Shown piece by piece: positions 8,323 through 18,400 of a stretch of DNA of 64,000 bases (its first letter is position 1; each line of letters opens with the position of its first letter). Under the pieces are notes generated by a model that saw only the letters and a list, made by a program, of their open reading frames with translations, was not told the origin of the DNA and ran no database searches. The stretch comes from an uncultured Bacteroidales bacterium (GTDB taxonomy: Bacteria > Bacteroidota > Bacteroidia > Bacteroidales > Bacteroidaceae), in NCBI GenBank assembly GCA_937876995.1, contig CALEFD010000019.1, positions 1 through 64,000 on the forward strand, given 5' to 3'. Made by a program: the position numbers and the translations under genes.

Positions 8323-9530
8323 CAATAATAGTTTTAGCAGGAGGTTCAGACCAGATTGCCCTTATAAACGAACTAAAAAAGAGAGGGCATTACACCGTTC
8401 TGGTGGATTATTTTGAAAATCCCCCTGCAAAAATGTATGCAGACAAACATATTGTTGCCAGCACTTTAGATACCGACAGAGTAAAAGAGATTGCTATTTC
8501 AGAAAAAGCAGATCTTATATGCACAGCATGTACAGACCAGGCACTTCTTTCGGTTGCAAAAGTATCGGAAGAATTGGGATTACCCTGCTATATATCGTAC
8601 CAGACAGGTTTGAATGTAACCAACAAACTTTACATGAAGAAGGTATTGGTTAATAACAACATACCTACATCCAGATATGTCATTTTGGACAAAATGGACA
8701 GCGAAGCGCTAAAAGATTTCAGTTGTCCGCTGGTAGTAAAACCTGTGGATTGCAATTCATCAAAAGGTGTAAAAAGAATAGATAACATAGAAGAATTGCC
8801 TACCTATTTGAACGAAGCCATCAATTATAGCCGCACAAAAACAGCTATTGTAGAAGAGTTCAAAGAGGGCACAGAGATTTCTGCCGATTTTTACATAGAA
8901 AACGGAGTTGCCAAATATCTGTCGGCAACCACATCACTGAAAATCAAGAACAGAAAATCGTTCACCATACTTTGCAGTGATTACCCGGCAATTAACAATA
9001 GCCAAAAGGAAAAATTAACCACTATCGTTTCTCAGATTGCAAAAGCATTCAATCTGGATAATTGCCCCATGTTAGTACAACTCATTGCCAATGGAGACGA
9101 CATGTGGGTATTGGAATTCAGCGCAAGAATGGGCGGTGGTTCAAAACACAAGCTAATAAAAGTGCTATCGGACGTAGATATTATGTCGGTCTATGTGGAT
9201 AGAATTTTGGGTGATTACCCATCGATACATCCATCTGAACCTGTAAAGTATTGCAAAATGATATACATATACTGCAAACCGGGTATCTTTAATTATGTAG
9301 AAGGCTTTGAGAGTTTGCAGAAAGAGGGCATCATAGACACTTACTTCCATTACAAGACAAGTGGAATGGAGATACATGGTTCAGAAACCAGTAGTGACAG
9401 ACCTGCGGGTTATCTTATAACAGCATCTACTGCAGAAGAGTTAGCCCATAAACTACAATATGCCGATTCCCATTTGGCGGTTATATCGGCAGATGGAGAA
9501 GATATAATGTTACACAATCTGTTATCATAA
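8319..9530 (+). CDS. ATP-grasp carboxylate-amine ligase
   Basis: A 403-residue ATP-grasp protein of the carbamoyl-phosphate-synthase-like group. It has an N-terminal Rossmann-like pre-ATP-grasp domain (VLAGGSDQIALINELKKRG), then the ATP-grasp fold. The nucleotide-binding lysine lies in CPLVVKPVDCNSSKGV, the hinge acidic residues in AIVEEFKEGTEIS, and the Mg-binding end in VLEFSARMGGGSKHK. A C-terminal extension of ~110 residues follows. Such enzymes form an amide or peptide-like bond through an acyl phosphate; the substrate cannot be told from sequence. The ATG overlaps the aminotransferase stop, and the dehydrogenase gene follows after 10 bp, so all three products probably act in one pathway. 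Cytoplasmic, with no membrane segment. Confidence 0.85.
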   Translation: MTIIVLAGGSDQIALINELKKRGHYTVLVDYFENPPAKMYADKHIVASTLDTDRVKEIAISEKADLICTACTDQALLSVAKVSEELGLPCYISYQTGLNVTNKLYMKKVLVNNNIPTSRYVILDKMDSEALKDFSCPLVVKPVDCNSSKGVKRIDNIEELPTYLNEAINYSRTKTAIVEEFKEGTEISADFYIENGVAKYLSATTSLKIKNRKSFTILCSDYPAINNSQKEKLTTIVSQIAKAFNLDNCPMLVQLIANGDDMWVLEFSARMGGGSKHKLIKVLSDVDIMSVYVDRILGDYPSIHPSEPVKYCKMIYIYCKPGIFNYVEGFESLQKEGIIDTYFHYKTSGMEIHGSETSSDRPAGYLITASTAEELAHKLQYADSHLAVISADGEDIMLHNLLS

Positions 9531-9540
9531 GATATTTGGT

Positions 9541-10617
9541 ATGAAAGTAGCAATCATTGGAGCGGGCAACGGAGGGCAGGCTATAGCAGCATATCTGGCA
9601 ATGAAAGGATGCGATGTCTCACTAAGCGACACCGATGCAACACGCATAGCCAGACTGCAAGAAAAAGGAGGCATTGAACTGACCGGTAAAATAGAGGGTT
9701 TTGCCAAAATCTCTCATTTTTCCACAGATTCTGCACAAACCATTGCAGATGCAGATATTATTATGGTGACAACCACTGCAAATGCGCATAAAGCTGTAGC
9801 AAAACATATAGCACCATTCATTGCCGACAATCAGATTATAGTTCTTAATCCCGGCAGAACCTGCGGAGCACTGGAATTCAAACAGACACTTACAAAATAC
9901 GGATGTAACAAAAAATACTATCTGGCAGAAGCTCAAACACTTGTTTACGCCTGCAGAATAGTCGAAGATGGTATAGTCAACATAATTGGCATAAAAGACG
10001 AAGTACTCTTTTCCGCACTGCCTGCATCCCACACAGACCACATACTCAACACTATCGCCCCCTACTACCCCTGTTTTACAAAGGCAGAAAATATTCTGCG
10101 TACAGGATTAGAGAATATTGGTGCTATTTTTCATCCTTGCGTATGTCTGTTCAATGCAGCTACCATAGAACGACACGATGAGTTCTGGTTCTACAGAGAT
10201 ATAACCGAACAGGTTGCCAAATTCATTGAAAAGTTCGATGCTGAAAGACTTGCTGTGGGTAAAGCATACGGAATAGATTTACTGAATGTTACAGATTGGA
10301 TAAAATTTGCATACAACGACACAAAAGGCGATACTCTATGTGAACGTATGAAGAACAATCCGGCTTATCACGATATCAAAGCCCCGGGCAGCATCTTTAC
10401 AAGACAACTGTTTGAAGATATTCCTACAGGAGTTCTGCCCATAATGGAGTTAGGCAAAGCCGCCGGAATTAAGACTCCGCTATTGGAATCAATTGTAAAC
10501 ATAATAGAGAACCTATTGGAAATGGATTTCCGTACAGAAGGTCGCACGCTCTCCAATTTAGGTCTGAACGGTATGACCAAAGAGGAAATCATAAACTACA
10601 TCAGCAATGAAATTTGA
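9541..10617 (+). CDS. NAD(P)-dependent octopine/nopaline dehydrogenase family enzyme
   Basis: A 358-residue dehydrogenase. The Rossmann fingerprint GAGNGG is at residues 7-12 (MKVAIIGAGNGGQAIAAYLAMKG). The second half has the octopine-dehydrogenase domain, with the conserved NIG-x-x-x-HP segment containing H198 and a GxSLFN-like CLFNAATIE stretch. Family members reductively condense an amino acid with a 2-oxo acid to give an opine, or oxidise related compounds. No signal peptide is visible. The stop overlaps the start of the cobalamin-binding protein gene by 11 bp. The actual amino donor and keto acid are unknown. The neighbouring ligase and aminotransferase make a biosynthetic opine-like role more likely than catabolism. 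Confidence 0.85.
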   Translation: MKVAIIGAGNGGQAIAAYLAMKGCDVSLSDTDATRIARLQEKGGIELTGKIEGFAKISHFSTDSAQTIADADIIMVTTTANAHKAVAKHIAPFIADNQIIVLNPGRTCGALEFKQTLTKYGCNKKYYLAEAQTLVYACRIVEDGIVNIIGIKDEVLFSALPASHTDHILNTIAPYYPCFTKAENILRTGLENIGAIFHPCVCLFNAATIERHDEFWFYRDITEQVAKFIEKFDAERLAVGKAYGIDLLNVTDWIKFAYNDTKGDTLCERMKNNPAYHDIKAPGSIFTRQLFEDIPTGVLPIMELGKAAGIKTPLLESIVNIIENLLEMDFRTEGRTLSNLGLNGMTKEEIINYISNEI

Positions 10618-12475
10618 CATCAGTTCAGAAGATATATTTGGTTTTATCAAGCCTGTAGTAGATGTTCACACTATGGGTGTCTATACAATAGCCAACCTGC
10701 TACGCGATTGCGGGTATAAGGTCATTGTAGCAAAAGATGAAATAAACAGTTCCATTGAAAAGGTACACAAACTAAACAATTACACTCTTGTAAAACAATG
10801 GATTACCCACAATAGAATAAGCCGATTGGGATTCAGTTACCGATTAGATCCACAAGAGGGTGCCGATATGTTTCTAAGACTATATCATCTGCTAAAGGAT
10901 GATAATATGTTTGCCGAACAGGGAGGAGAGATAAAATCCATCTGGTTTGCCGGTCTTCCTGATACCTGTGCCATTGTAAAGGGCAAAACCAATGGCGCAG
11001 TACAAGTATTCCCCGGTAACGAAATGCCGGAAGAATCTTTGCGTGCATTAGGTATTCCAGAAGATTCATTACCTAAATCTCTGAAGAGTCAAAACGAATA
11101 CGATGATTTCAGAATAGCTTTTGCAAAGAAACTTATAGAACGCGAAGCGTGGAAGATAGAGCCCGCACCTGACCACTATGGCTATAATGAGTGCGGAACA
11201 GAGAAAGACACCTACAAAGCCAGATTGGAATATGCCCGCAGCCACCATTCACTGCCCATAATACGTACCCACTCAGGCCCTTATAACCCAAACAGGAAAG
11301 AGGCGCTGAAAGAGTACAATTCCTGGTGCAAAGATTTGGCTGAATCAAAGCTACTGGATGTTCTTTCCATAGGAAGTTCCCAACTGACACAATCAAATTT
11401 TGGCGAAGATTGGGAAGACAAACCCAACGGAGGTGGTATTCCGGTAAATTCAGAAGAAGAATATAGAACCATTAAAGAGAATGCCTCACCTATGCTGGTG
11501 CGCACATACGCAGGTACTAAAAATGTACCGGAACTGGCTAAAATTCACGAACGTTCACTTAACATTTCGTGGCATGCCCTGTCGTTCTGGTGGTTCAATG
11601 AACTTGACGGACGCGGGAAAAACACCCTTTTAGAAAATCTGGAAGAACATTTTGAGACCGTCAGATACATAGTCTCCACAGGAAAACCGGTAGAACCAAA
11701 TGTGCCACATCACTTTGCATTCCGTGGCGCAGACGATGTAACCTACATTGTTTCCGGTTTTTTGGTAGCAAAAGCATTAAAGAGACTTGGAGTTAGGGAG
11801 ATGATATTGCAAAATATGCTGAATACTCCCAAATACACTACAGGCGTACAGGATCTGGCAAAAGGCCGAACTTTAATTAAATTGGTTCGCGAACTGGAAG
11901 ACGACACCTTTAGAGTAAGCATTCAGTCACGTGCCGGATTAGACTATTTTGCTCCGGATTTAGAAGAAGCAAAAGTACAATTAGCCGCAGTAACCTGCCT
12001 AATGGACGATCTGGAACCGGACAATGAAAACAGTCCTGAGATAATACACGTTGTAAACTACAGCGAAGCGGTACGTTTAGCCACACCACCTATTATTAAA
12101 GAGAGCATAAAAATCACTCTTAATGCACTCCATTCATACAGATTTGCAAAAAAGATGGGCCAGGTTCCAAATATGACATATGATAAAGATGTAGAGGAAC
12201 GCTACAAATCTCTTCTATATGATTCTCGCGCAGCTATCAGATTATTAGAAGAGAACATTCCCAATCTATACACTCCGCAAGGCTTTTACAGAGTATTCAA
12301 AGAGGGTTTTCTGGCAGTTCCATATCTTATGGACGAACATAAGAAATATCCTAAAGCCACTATGTGGAAGACTGCACTAAAAAACGGAGGTATATGTGTT
12401 GTAGATGATGATGGCAAAACCATATCCACAGAAGAGAGATACAGATACATTATAAATAATTTTGAGCAACTGTAA
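10607..12475 (+). CDS. Cobalamin-binding, glutamate-mutase-like protein
   Basis: A 622-residue protein with an N-terminal D-x-H-x-x-G motif (D19, H21, G24 in VDVHTMGVYTIANLL), the signature of base-off/His-on B12 binding in carbon-skeleton mutases. The remainder (about 200-500) has barrel-like segments typical of the large subunit of methylaspartate (glutamate) mutase relatives: IIRTHSGPYNP, GGGIPVNSE, ISWHALSFWWFNELDGRG, HHFAFRGADDVTYIVSG, LQNMLNTPK. B12-binding and catalytic parts are thus joined in one chain, with the B12 part first. I infer a radical rearrangement, perhaps making a branched amino-acid precursor for the neighbouring ligase and dehydrogenase. A corrinoid sensor or non-catalytic protein is the alternative. 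The gene starts 11 bp inside the dehydrogenase gene and abuts the glycosyltransferase gene. Confidence 0.75.
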   Translation: MKFDISSEDIFGFIKPVVDVHTMGVYTIANLLRDCGYKVIVAKDEINSSIEKVHKLNNYTLVKQWITHNRISRLGFSYRLDPQEGADMFLRLYHLLKDDNMFAEQGGEIKSIWFAGLPDTCAIVKGKTNGAVQVFPGNEMPEESLRALGIPEDSLPKSLKSQNEYDDFRIAFAKKLIEREAWKIEPAPDHYGYNECGTEKDTYKARLEYARSHHSLPIIRTHSGPYNPNRKEALKEYNSWCKDLAESKLLDVLSIGSSQLTQSNFGEDWEDKPNGGGIPVNSEEEYRTIKENASPMLVRTYAGTKNVPELAKIHERSLNISWHALSFWWFNELDGRGKNTLLENLEEHFETVRYIVSTGKPVEPNVPHHFAFRGADDVTYIVSGFLVAKALKRLGVREMILQNMLNTPKYTTGVQDLAKGRTLIKLVRELEDDTFRVSIQSRAGLDYFAPDLEEAKVQLAAVTCLMDDLEPDNENSPEIIHVVNYSEAVRLATPPIIKESIKITLNALHSYRFAKKMGQVPNMTYDKDVEERYKSLLYDSRAAIRLLEENIPNLYTPQGFYRVFKEGFLAVPYLMDEHKKYPKATMWKTALKNGGICVVDDDGKTISTEERYRYIINNFEQL

Positions 12476-13513
12476 ATGGGAACAGATTATAAATATTTGG
12501 TTGGCATACGTTGCTTTACATATAACCAATCTGCATATATATCGGATGCTTTAAACGGTTTTGTATCCCAGCAGACCACCTTTCCATTTGTGATAATGGT
12601 GGTAGATGATGCATCTGCCGATGGCGAACAGGATGTGATCAAATCTTTCATTACCGATAATTTTGATGGCAACACCACAAAAGATGAAAGCAGAGATTAT
12701 GCCGATATCACATTTGCGCAGCATAAAACCAACAAGAACTGCTATATAGTTGCCATGTTTCTGCATCAGAACCTATACCGCATAGGAGAGAACGCAAAGA
12801 AACTGGACTATCTGTCTGAATGGCGTAACTGCTGTAAATATGAATCTATCTGCGAAGGCGACGATTTCTGGTGTCATCCATATAAGCTGGCAGAACAGGT
12901 AAATTATATGGAGACACACCCTGAAACCGGCCTATGCTACACACCTGCCAAAGCCGACAACAACGGCAGAAACTACACCAAAGGCAGCGAATATCGCGGA
13001 TATGGTCACCTGCTGCAGAACAATATGATACCCACGCTGACCGTTCTGTACAGAACCGAACTGTTTGACCGTTACTATACAGAGATAAAACCCGAGCAGT
13101 ACAATTGGAAAATGGGCGATTACCCTATATGGTTGTGGATTGCAGCAAAAACAGATATAGGATTTATAGATAAGATTACAGCCACATACCGGGTTCTTCA
13201 GGAATCGGTAAGTCATAGCACAGATATTGATAAGACCATCTCTTTTATAGAGTGCAAACGCAGTATAAGCATATTCTTCAACAATCTCTTTAACCACGCC
13301 AACAAAAAGATTGCATCAAAGATAAATGACAAATCATACTGGAAAATGTTTGAAACATATCTTATGGCGTACCGTATGGAGAATGCCATAGAGTTGTATA
13401 ACAGCCACTGCAAACAGTTTACTCTTGCGCACAAAGCAAGAGGATTTGTGCTGTTGCACTTCAGCAACTACAGAAAAAAGAGCTGTGAAAGGTGGAGAAT
13501 GCGCAAAATTTGA
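12476..13513 (+). CDS. Family 2 glycosyltransferase
   Basis: A 345-residue GT-A glycosyltransferase. The start resembles capsule-type GT2 enzymes (YLVGIRCFTYNQSAYI..AL.GFVSQ), with the nucleotide-binding Asp pair in VVDDAS (near residue 43) and a second metal/sugar-nucleotide acidic motif CEGDDFW near 130. A C-terminal basic tail (CERWRMRK) may contact the membrane. It begins directly after the stop of the cobalamin-binding gene with no spacer, so translation is likely coupled. The GT2 domain and position suggest transfer of a sugar, or the modified sugar produced by this operon, to a lipid-linked surface glycan. Donor and acceptor cannot be determined from sequence. Confidence 0.85.
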   Translation: MGTDYKYLVGIRCFTYNQSAYISDALNGFVSQQTTFPFVIMVVDDASADGEQDVIKSFITDNFDGNTTKDESRDYADITFAQHKTNKNCYIVAMFLHQNLYRIGENAKKLDYLSEWRNCCKYESICEGDDFWCHPYKLAEQVNYMETHPETGLCYTPAKADNNGRNYTKGSEYRGYGHLLQNNMIPTLTVLYRTELFDRYYTEIKPEQYNWKMGDYPIWLWIAAKTDIGFIDKITATYRVLQESVSHSTDIDKTISFIECKRSISIFFNNLFNHANKKIASKINDKSYWKMFETYLMAYRMENAIELYNSHCKQFTLAHKARGFVLLHFSNYRKKSCERWRMRKI

Positions 13514-13525
13514 TACTTTAGCACT

Positions 13526-15382
13526 ATGAAACCTAATGTTAGCGTAATAATTCCTGTTTACAATACAGAAAAACTGTTGTCACGCTGTTTGAAGAGCGTG
13601 ACAGAACAGTCATTGACCAACATAGAGATTATTTGCGTTAACGATGGTTCCACCGATAATTCTCTTGACGTTCTACAAAAGTGGGCAGATAAAGACAACA
13701 GAATAGTTGTTATTAATCAGGCTAACGGCCGTCAGGGCAAAGCCCGTAATGCAGCAATGGCCGTTGCCAAAGGTGAATACATAGGTATGATAGATAGCGA
13801 CGATTACATACCAGCCAACTATTTTGAAAAGCTTTACAATGCAGCTGTTACCAATAATGCAGAGATTGCCATTTGCGGTATTATAAAAGAGAAGCCTGCA
13901 GGTAACCGCACTGTTATAGAGTTCAAGGAAAGCACTGTTGCCACCACCACACAAGAGAAACTGCAAGTATGCAAATGTCCTCCCGAGTTTCATCCTGTAA
14001 ACAAGTTATATAGCAAGGAGATGTTGGAGCGTATAGGACTAAGATTTGCAGAAGGAGTACAATATGAAGACGTCATGTTTGTTTTTCGCGCAATCTGCGA
14101 AAGCAACAGATTGGTTACTGTGCCGGACATCTGCTACAGATATGTATTGAACAGCAGTTCCACAGTAAAATCAAAACAGACTGAGGCCAAACAGTTGCAG
14201 AAATACAGTGCCCATAAAGCCATGACAGATTATGCAGAACAAAACGGCATTACCATACCAAACAGATACAAAAACCTTACAGTAACACATAAATCTATAA
14301 GTGGTATCTGTTTGTGGAAAATCAAAGAGAAGAACAACAAACGTACTCTGCGCCTTTTTGATGCACTTCCGGTCTGGAGCTGGGAAAAAACTGAAGAGAA
14401 CGCTTTTAACGCACCCATAGATTTAGTCTATATGTGGGTAGATGGTAACGACCCTCAGTGGCGTGCCAGGCGCAACAGCTACCTGAACGAGACAGAGAGT
14501 GAAACATCGGCAAACAACAGCGAAGCCCGCTGGATAGAAAACGATGAACTAAAATATTCACTTCGTTCAGTAGAGCTATTTGCTCCGTGGATAAACAGTA
14601 TATACATAGTAACCGATAATCAGTCTCCCAAATGGCTTAATACAGATAATCCCAAAATACACATTTTAGACCATAGAGAGATACTTCCGGCAGATGCTCT
14701 GCCCACATTCAGTGCCACTGCCATAGAGAGCTGTATAAGCAATATCCCCGGACTGAGCGAATACTTTATTCTGGGAAATGACGATCTGATGCTTACTGCT
14801 CCCGTTACACAGACCGACTTTTTCACAGAAAATGGCCTTCCTATAGTACGTCTTCGTAAAGCTGCATTCAACAAACGCAAAGCCCACAAGAAGGGAAACT
14901 ATCACATAATATTGGACAGGATGCAGAATTTGGTAGCAGAGAAGTATGGCAAAAATATCTTCCATGCCCCACACCACTGTTTCGATTCATACCGTAAAAG
15001 TATATACAACCACTGTATAGAAGATATGCAGGCAGAATGGAACCATACTGCCCATAACAGATTCCGCAACAATTCCGATATGCACAGAAGCTATATTGGT
15101 TACTATATGATTGCAACCGGCAAAGGCAAATTGCATAAAGTAGGACGATACGACCTGTTCAAAAGTTTTGGCAGCAAGATCAAGGCATTCTTCTGCGGAG
15201 AATATGGTTCGTATTCGCGCTGTATTCCAATAACCACTCCAAATTTTGACAAGATACTTAATAGATATAATCCGCTGATGATCTGCCTTAACGACGGAGA
15301 AAATGCAACCGATAACGACCGCAAACGTATGGTGGAATTTCTGGAAACCCATTTCCCACAGAAAAGCAGTTTTGAAAAATAA
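13526..15382 (+). CDS. Fused GT2 glycosyltransferase and Stealth-type sugar-phosphate transferase
   Basis: A 618-residue fusion. Residues 1-~290 are a GT2 domain (NVSVIIPVYNTEKLLSRCL, NDGSTDNSLDVL, MIDSDDY). From ~298 the four conserved regions of Stealth proteins begin: CR1 IDLVYMWVDGNDPQW, CR2 ENDELKYSLRSVELFAPW with IYIVTDNQSPKWL and FILGNDDLML, then CR3/CR4 near HHCFDSYRKSIYNH and NRYNPLMICLNDG. Stealth proteins transfer hexose-1-phosphate to make phosphodiester-linked capsule polymers. The fusion suggests that one polypeptide adds a sugar and the next sugar-phosphate. It is the last gene of the operon and converges on the giant-protein gene across a terminator. Likely cytoplasmic or peripheral membrane. 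Confidence 0.88.
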   Translation: MKPNVSVIIPVYNTEKLLSRCLKSVTEQSLTNIEIICVNDGSTDNSLDVLQKWADKDNRIVVINQANGRQGKARNAAMAVAKGEYIGMIDSDDYIPANYFEKLYNAAVTNNAEIAICGIIKEKPAGNRTVIEFKESTVATTTQEKLQVCKCPPEFHPVNKLYSKEMLERIGLRFAEGVQYEDVMFVFRAICESNRLVTVPDICYRYVLNSSSTVKSKQTEAKQLQKYSAHKAMTDYAEQNGITIPNRYKNLTVTHKSISGICLWKIKEKNNKRTLRLFDALPVWSWEKTEENAFNAPIDLVYMWVDGNDPQWRARRNSYLNETESETSANNSEARWIENDELKYSLRSVELFAPWINSIYIVTDNQSPKWLNTDNPKIHILDHREILPADALPTFSATAIESCISNIPGLSEYFILGNDDLMLTAPVTQTDFFTENGLPIVRLRKAAFNKRKAHKKGNYHIILDRMQNLVAEKYGKNIFHAPHHCFDSYRKSIYNHCIEDMQAEWNHTAHNRFRNNSDMHRSYIGYYMIATGKGKLHKVGRYDLFKSFGSKIKAFFCGEYGSYSRCIPITTPNFDKILNRYNPLMICLNDGENATDNDRKRMVEFLETHFPQKSSFEK

Positions 15383-15388
15383 ACAACA

Positions 15389-15415
15389 TTCCCCCGAAAG
15401 TTAATTTCGAGGGAA
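15389..15415. terminator. Hairpin between convergent genes
   Basis: A stem of ten pairs with one mismatch (15389-15399 with 15405-15415, loop of five) lies between two convergent stop codons. T runs are weak on both sides, so efficiency is uncertain. Confidence 0.5.
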
Positions 15416-15452
15416 CGTCCGCAATTGGAATAATTTTGTACAATACTATATA

Positions 15453-18400
15453 TTACATCATCACTTTCTTTCTGTTCACTATATAAACGCCGGTAGCATT
15501 TACAGGAACTTTTACTGTTGCACCCGGAGCAACATCTACCCTTGCTATAATCTGTCCCGATGTTGAATATACTGTAACCACTGTTTCAAAATCAAGTGAT
15601 GATTCTATATAAATCACATGATTCTTTCCATATATATTCAAACCTCTCAACGGAGCCTGTTCTGCTATATAATCAGCATCACCACCTATTGGAATATATT
15701 CAAGAACATCGCCTCTGGTTGGAGCACCCTGGCTGTTTGTTTTCAAATATACTCGGAACGGCACAGCAGCCTCTGTGTTATCACTTGATACAGCAAAACC
15801 TGAACCGTTTGCATCTATCTTATAGAAAGAACCTGTTTCGGCTGCAGGTGTATTCAAATAGCTACCATATAATATATATCCATTTCTATCAGAAGTTAAA
15901 TCAGATGGATCATATATATCAATATTTTGTTCCTCTTTTGAAACGTAGGTAACTACCTGAGCGTCCAATTTAACAGGAGCAGGAGTAGCAGTATTCTCTG
16001 CCTTAAAATTGCCGGACATATCAAATTCATAATATGCAACACCCGGATAAGCCACTATATATGGAACATTCATTGTTGTCCAGATATAATCGCTATAATT
16101 ACGTGTTGTATTATAATATTCAAAATAGTCGTCAGCATTTGCATCGTCCCTGTTATTCTTATTGTAATATGTATCGTACAGGAAGCTGTTGCTTACTGCA
16201 TTATCACCAGATTCGTATCTTGAGTCATAACCTGCATCTCCTGCATTTGACATAGGACGTACAAACTTCGCCATCTTCTCAGCACCTGCTGTCTCTACAC
16301 CGGTGAATCCACGCAACCAGTATTCGTGTCCCTTATCTGAATCACCATAGAAGTGAGTTATTTCACCCTTGTCCTGTGTAGTCACCAGATCGGCAGTAAA
16401 TGGCAGTATCAAACCTTCCCAACCATCTGTACTGCTGTTTGCATAATAAGCAGGTCTGCGCTGATACCACATATAGTAACCCTTACTGAAACTATATTCC
16501 TTTGGTGCTGCAAAGTTCTGCTTATCAACCAGGAATTGGCTTGTAGCTGCTCTATATTCTCCTTTCTGCTGTTGACCTACAAGATGGAATAGTGGATATT
16601 TTGTTTCCTGCACTACATCTACTGTATTGTAACTCTTTTCAGGGTTTACAATCAGTTCCGGTTCATTCGCAGCGCTCATCAACACACTGTATGAATCTTC
16701 CTGTGAAGCATCGGCATATATCAGCATATTTCTGGTAAGTCCCTTTAGATAAATACTCTTTACTCCATCAAAATCAAGCCATGTATTATTAAATCCTGAA
16801 CCAACTGTTTCTGTACCTGTAAAGTCTATAGCTGTTACATCCCTGTCTATAACCATTTCTTTATATGAATCTGTAAAGACAGCATCTCTGTTATAGTGAA
16901 CCTCTGTAGCTACTTCTGTAGGCGACTGTACGGTATATGCAGGAGCACGGAATACACGATTATCTGCATCCGTTACAGCATCTATCAATTCAGGTTCATA
17001 ATCAATAGTAACATCATCTACGGTATTGGAATAACTGTATGTACGTTTCTCTATACGCATAGGATTATCATTATGATCCTTACCCTGCACCAGACCGTAT
17101 GTCAGGTTCTGACCAAAGAAGATGTAATCATCTGGATAGATAGGAACAAATTTAGCAGCAGTACCTTTATCAGGATTTCCTTCTACATATCTAATTTCAC
17201 CTACGCGATATGGTACTTCGCCCTTTTCGTAACGGAAATCACCCGTTTTCATTCTCTCCTCAACATAATCTGCATTTCCGTATAATGAGGATGGGTTCTC
17301 TTTTCCTTTAAATTCTTTAAGAGCAGGGAAAGCTGACACTCCGTTATTCTGTAGATATGCGCCATCGCTACCGGAACGTTTTGTGCTGTTAGTAATGTCG
17401 CTGCGTTTCTGCTGATAGTAACCGTTCAGGTTATATGCTACAGTTCCATCTACAAATTCACGTGTTGTTGCAGCAGTTGCGCCATTACTGTAACTACCGG
17501 TGTATTGCGTATTATTGTAATATGAATTTACTACAGAACCACCAGATGCAATTACCGGAGCTGTAGTTGGTGTAGCCGATGTAGATACCCAACTGTTATA
17601 AACCGCTCCGCCATTATCCGATATACCAGAAGTGGTGAATGAACCCGTCACACCTAAGTTATATACATTACCACATAACTTATCAAACAGTGAATGTGTC
17701 AAGCCACCTATTGTATAACCATCGCCATGCAGATTACCCTGGAAACAATTGTTAGAATCTTCAACATCACCAAGCTTCCACTCTTTACCCTTATAGTACA
17801 ATGGTTCTACATCACTCTGTAGTATAAACTCTAAGTTTTCGGCATACTGTATCTGTCCGTTATGTTTACCAACCCCATCAATCAGATGGTTGTTATACAA
17901 CTCTATCAAGTAGTCAAATTCATTCAACTGAACCTCTGTACCATTTCTGTTTTCAGTATATACATCATCATTGATATATATCTTTGGATTACGTAACATT
18001 GCAGGTTTTTGGGAATATGTATCAGTTATTGAATCCACAAACATATATTCCGGATGATCCAATACATCCTTCAAACGATGATAGTTTGCCACAGAGAGTC
18101 TCACCGGACTTGAATAGGTTTTACCAAGATATGTCTTGGCATAGTATGCTATCCAGTATTCATTCTGATACCAATAGAGCGGAGCACGTCCCTGCTGATA
18201 TGCTACACCATTCTTATGAGCAAATGCATCGTGTTCGTTAGAGAATATCTCAAATCCACCGCTCATAATTTCGTAAGCGCCCGGTGTTACAGTAGGTGTA
18301 TTCATACCCAATACATCGCCGGGCAGTACGGTCTGAGGAGTCTGCAGTTCGCCTATCTTAGGAACGCCACTTTCAAAATGTACACGGATATTCACAATAT

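Noticed and set aside
9622..10041. Minus-strand frame opposite the dehydrogenase gene
   Set aside because: Antisense of the Rossmann region; Cys-rich nonsense with no ribosome binding or conserved domain.
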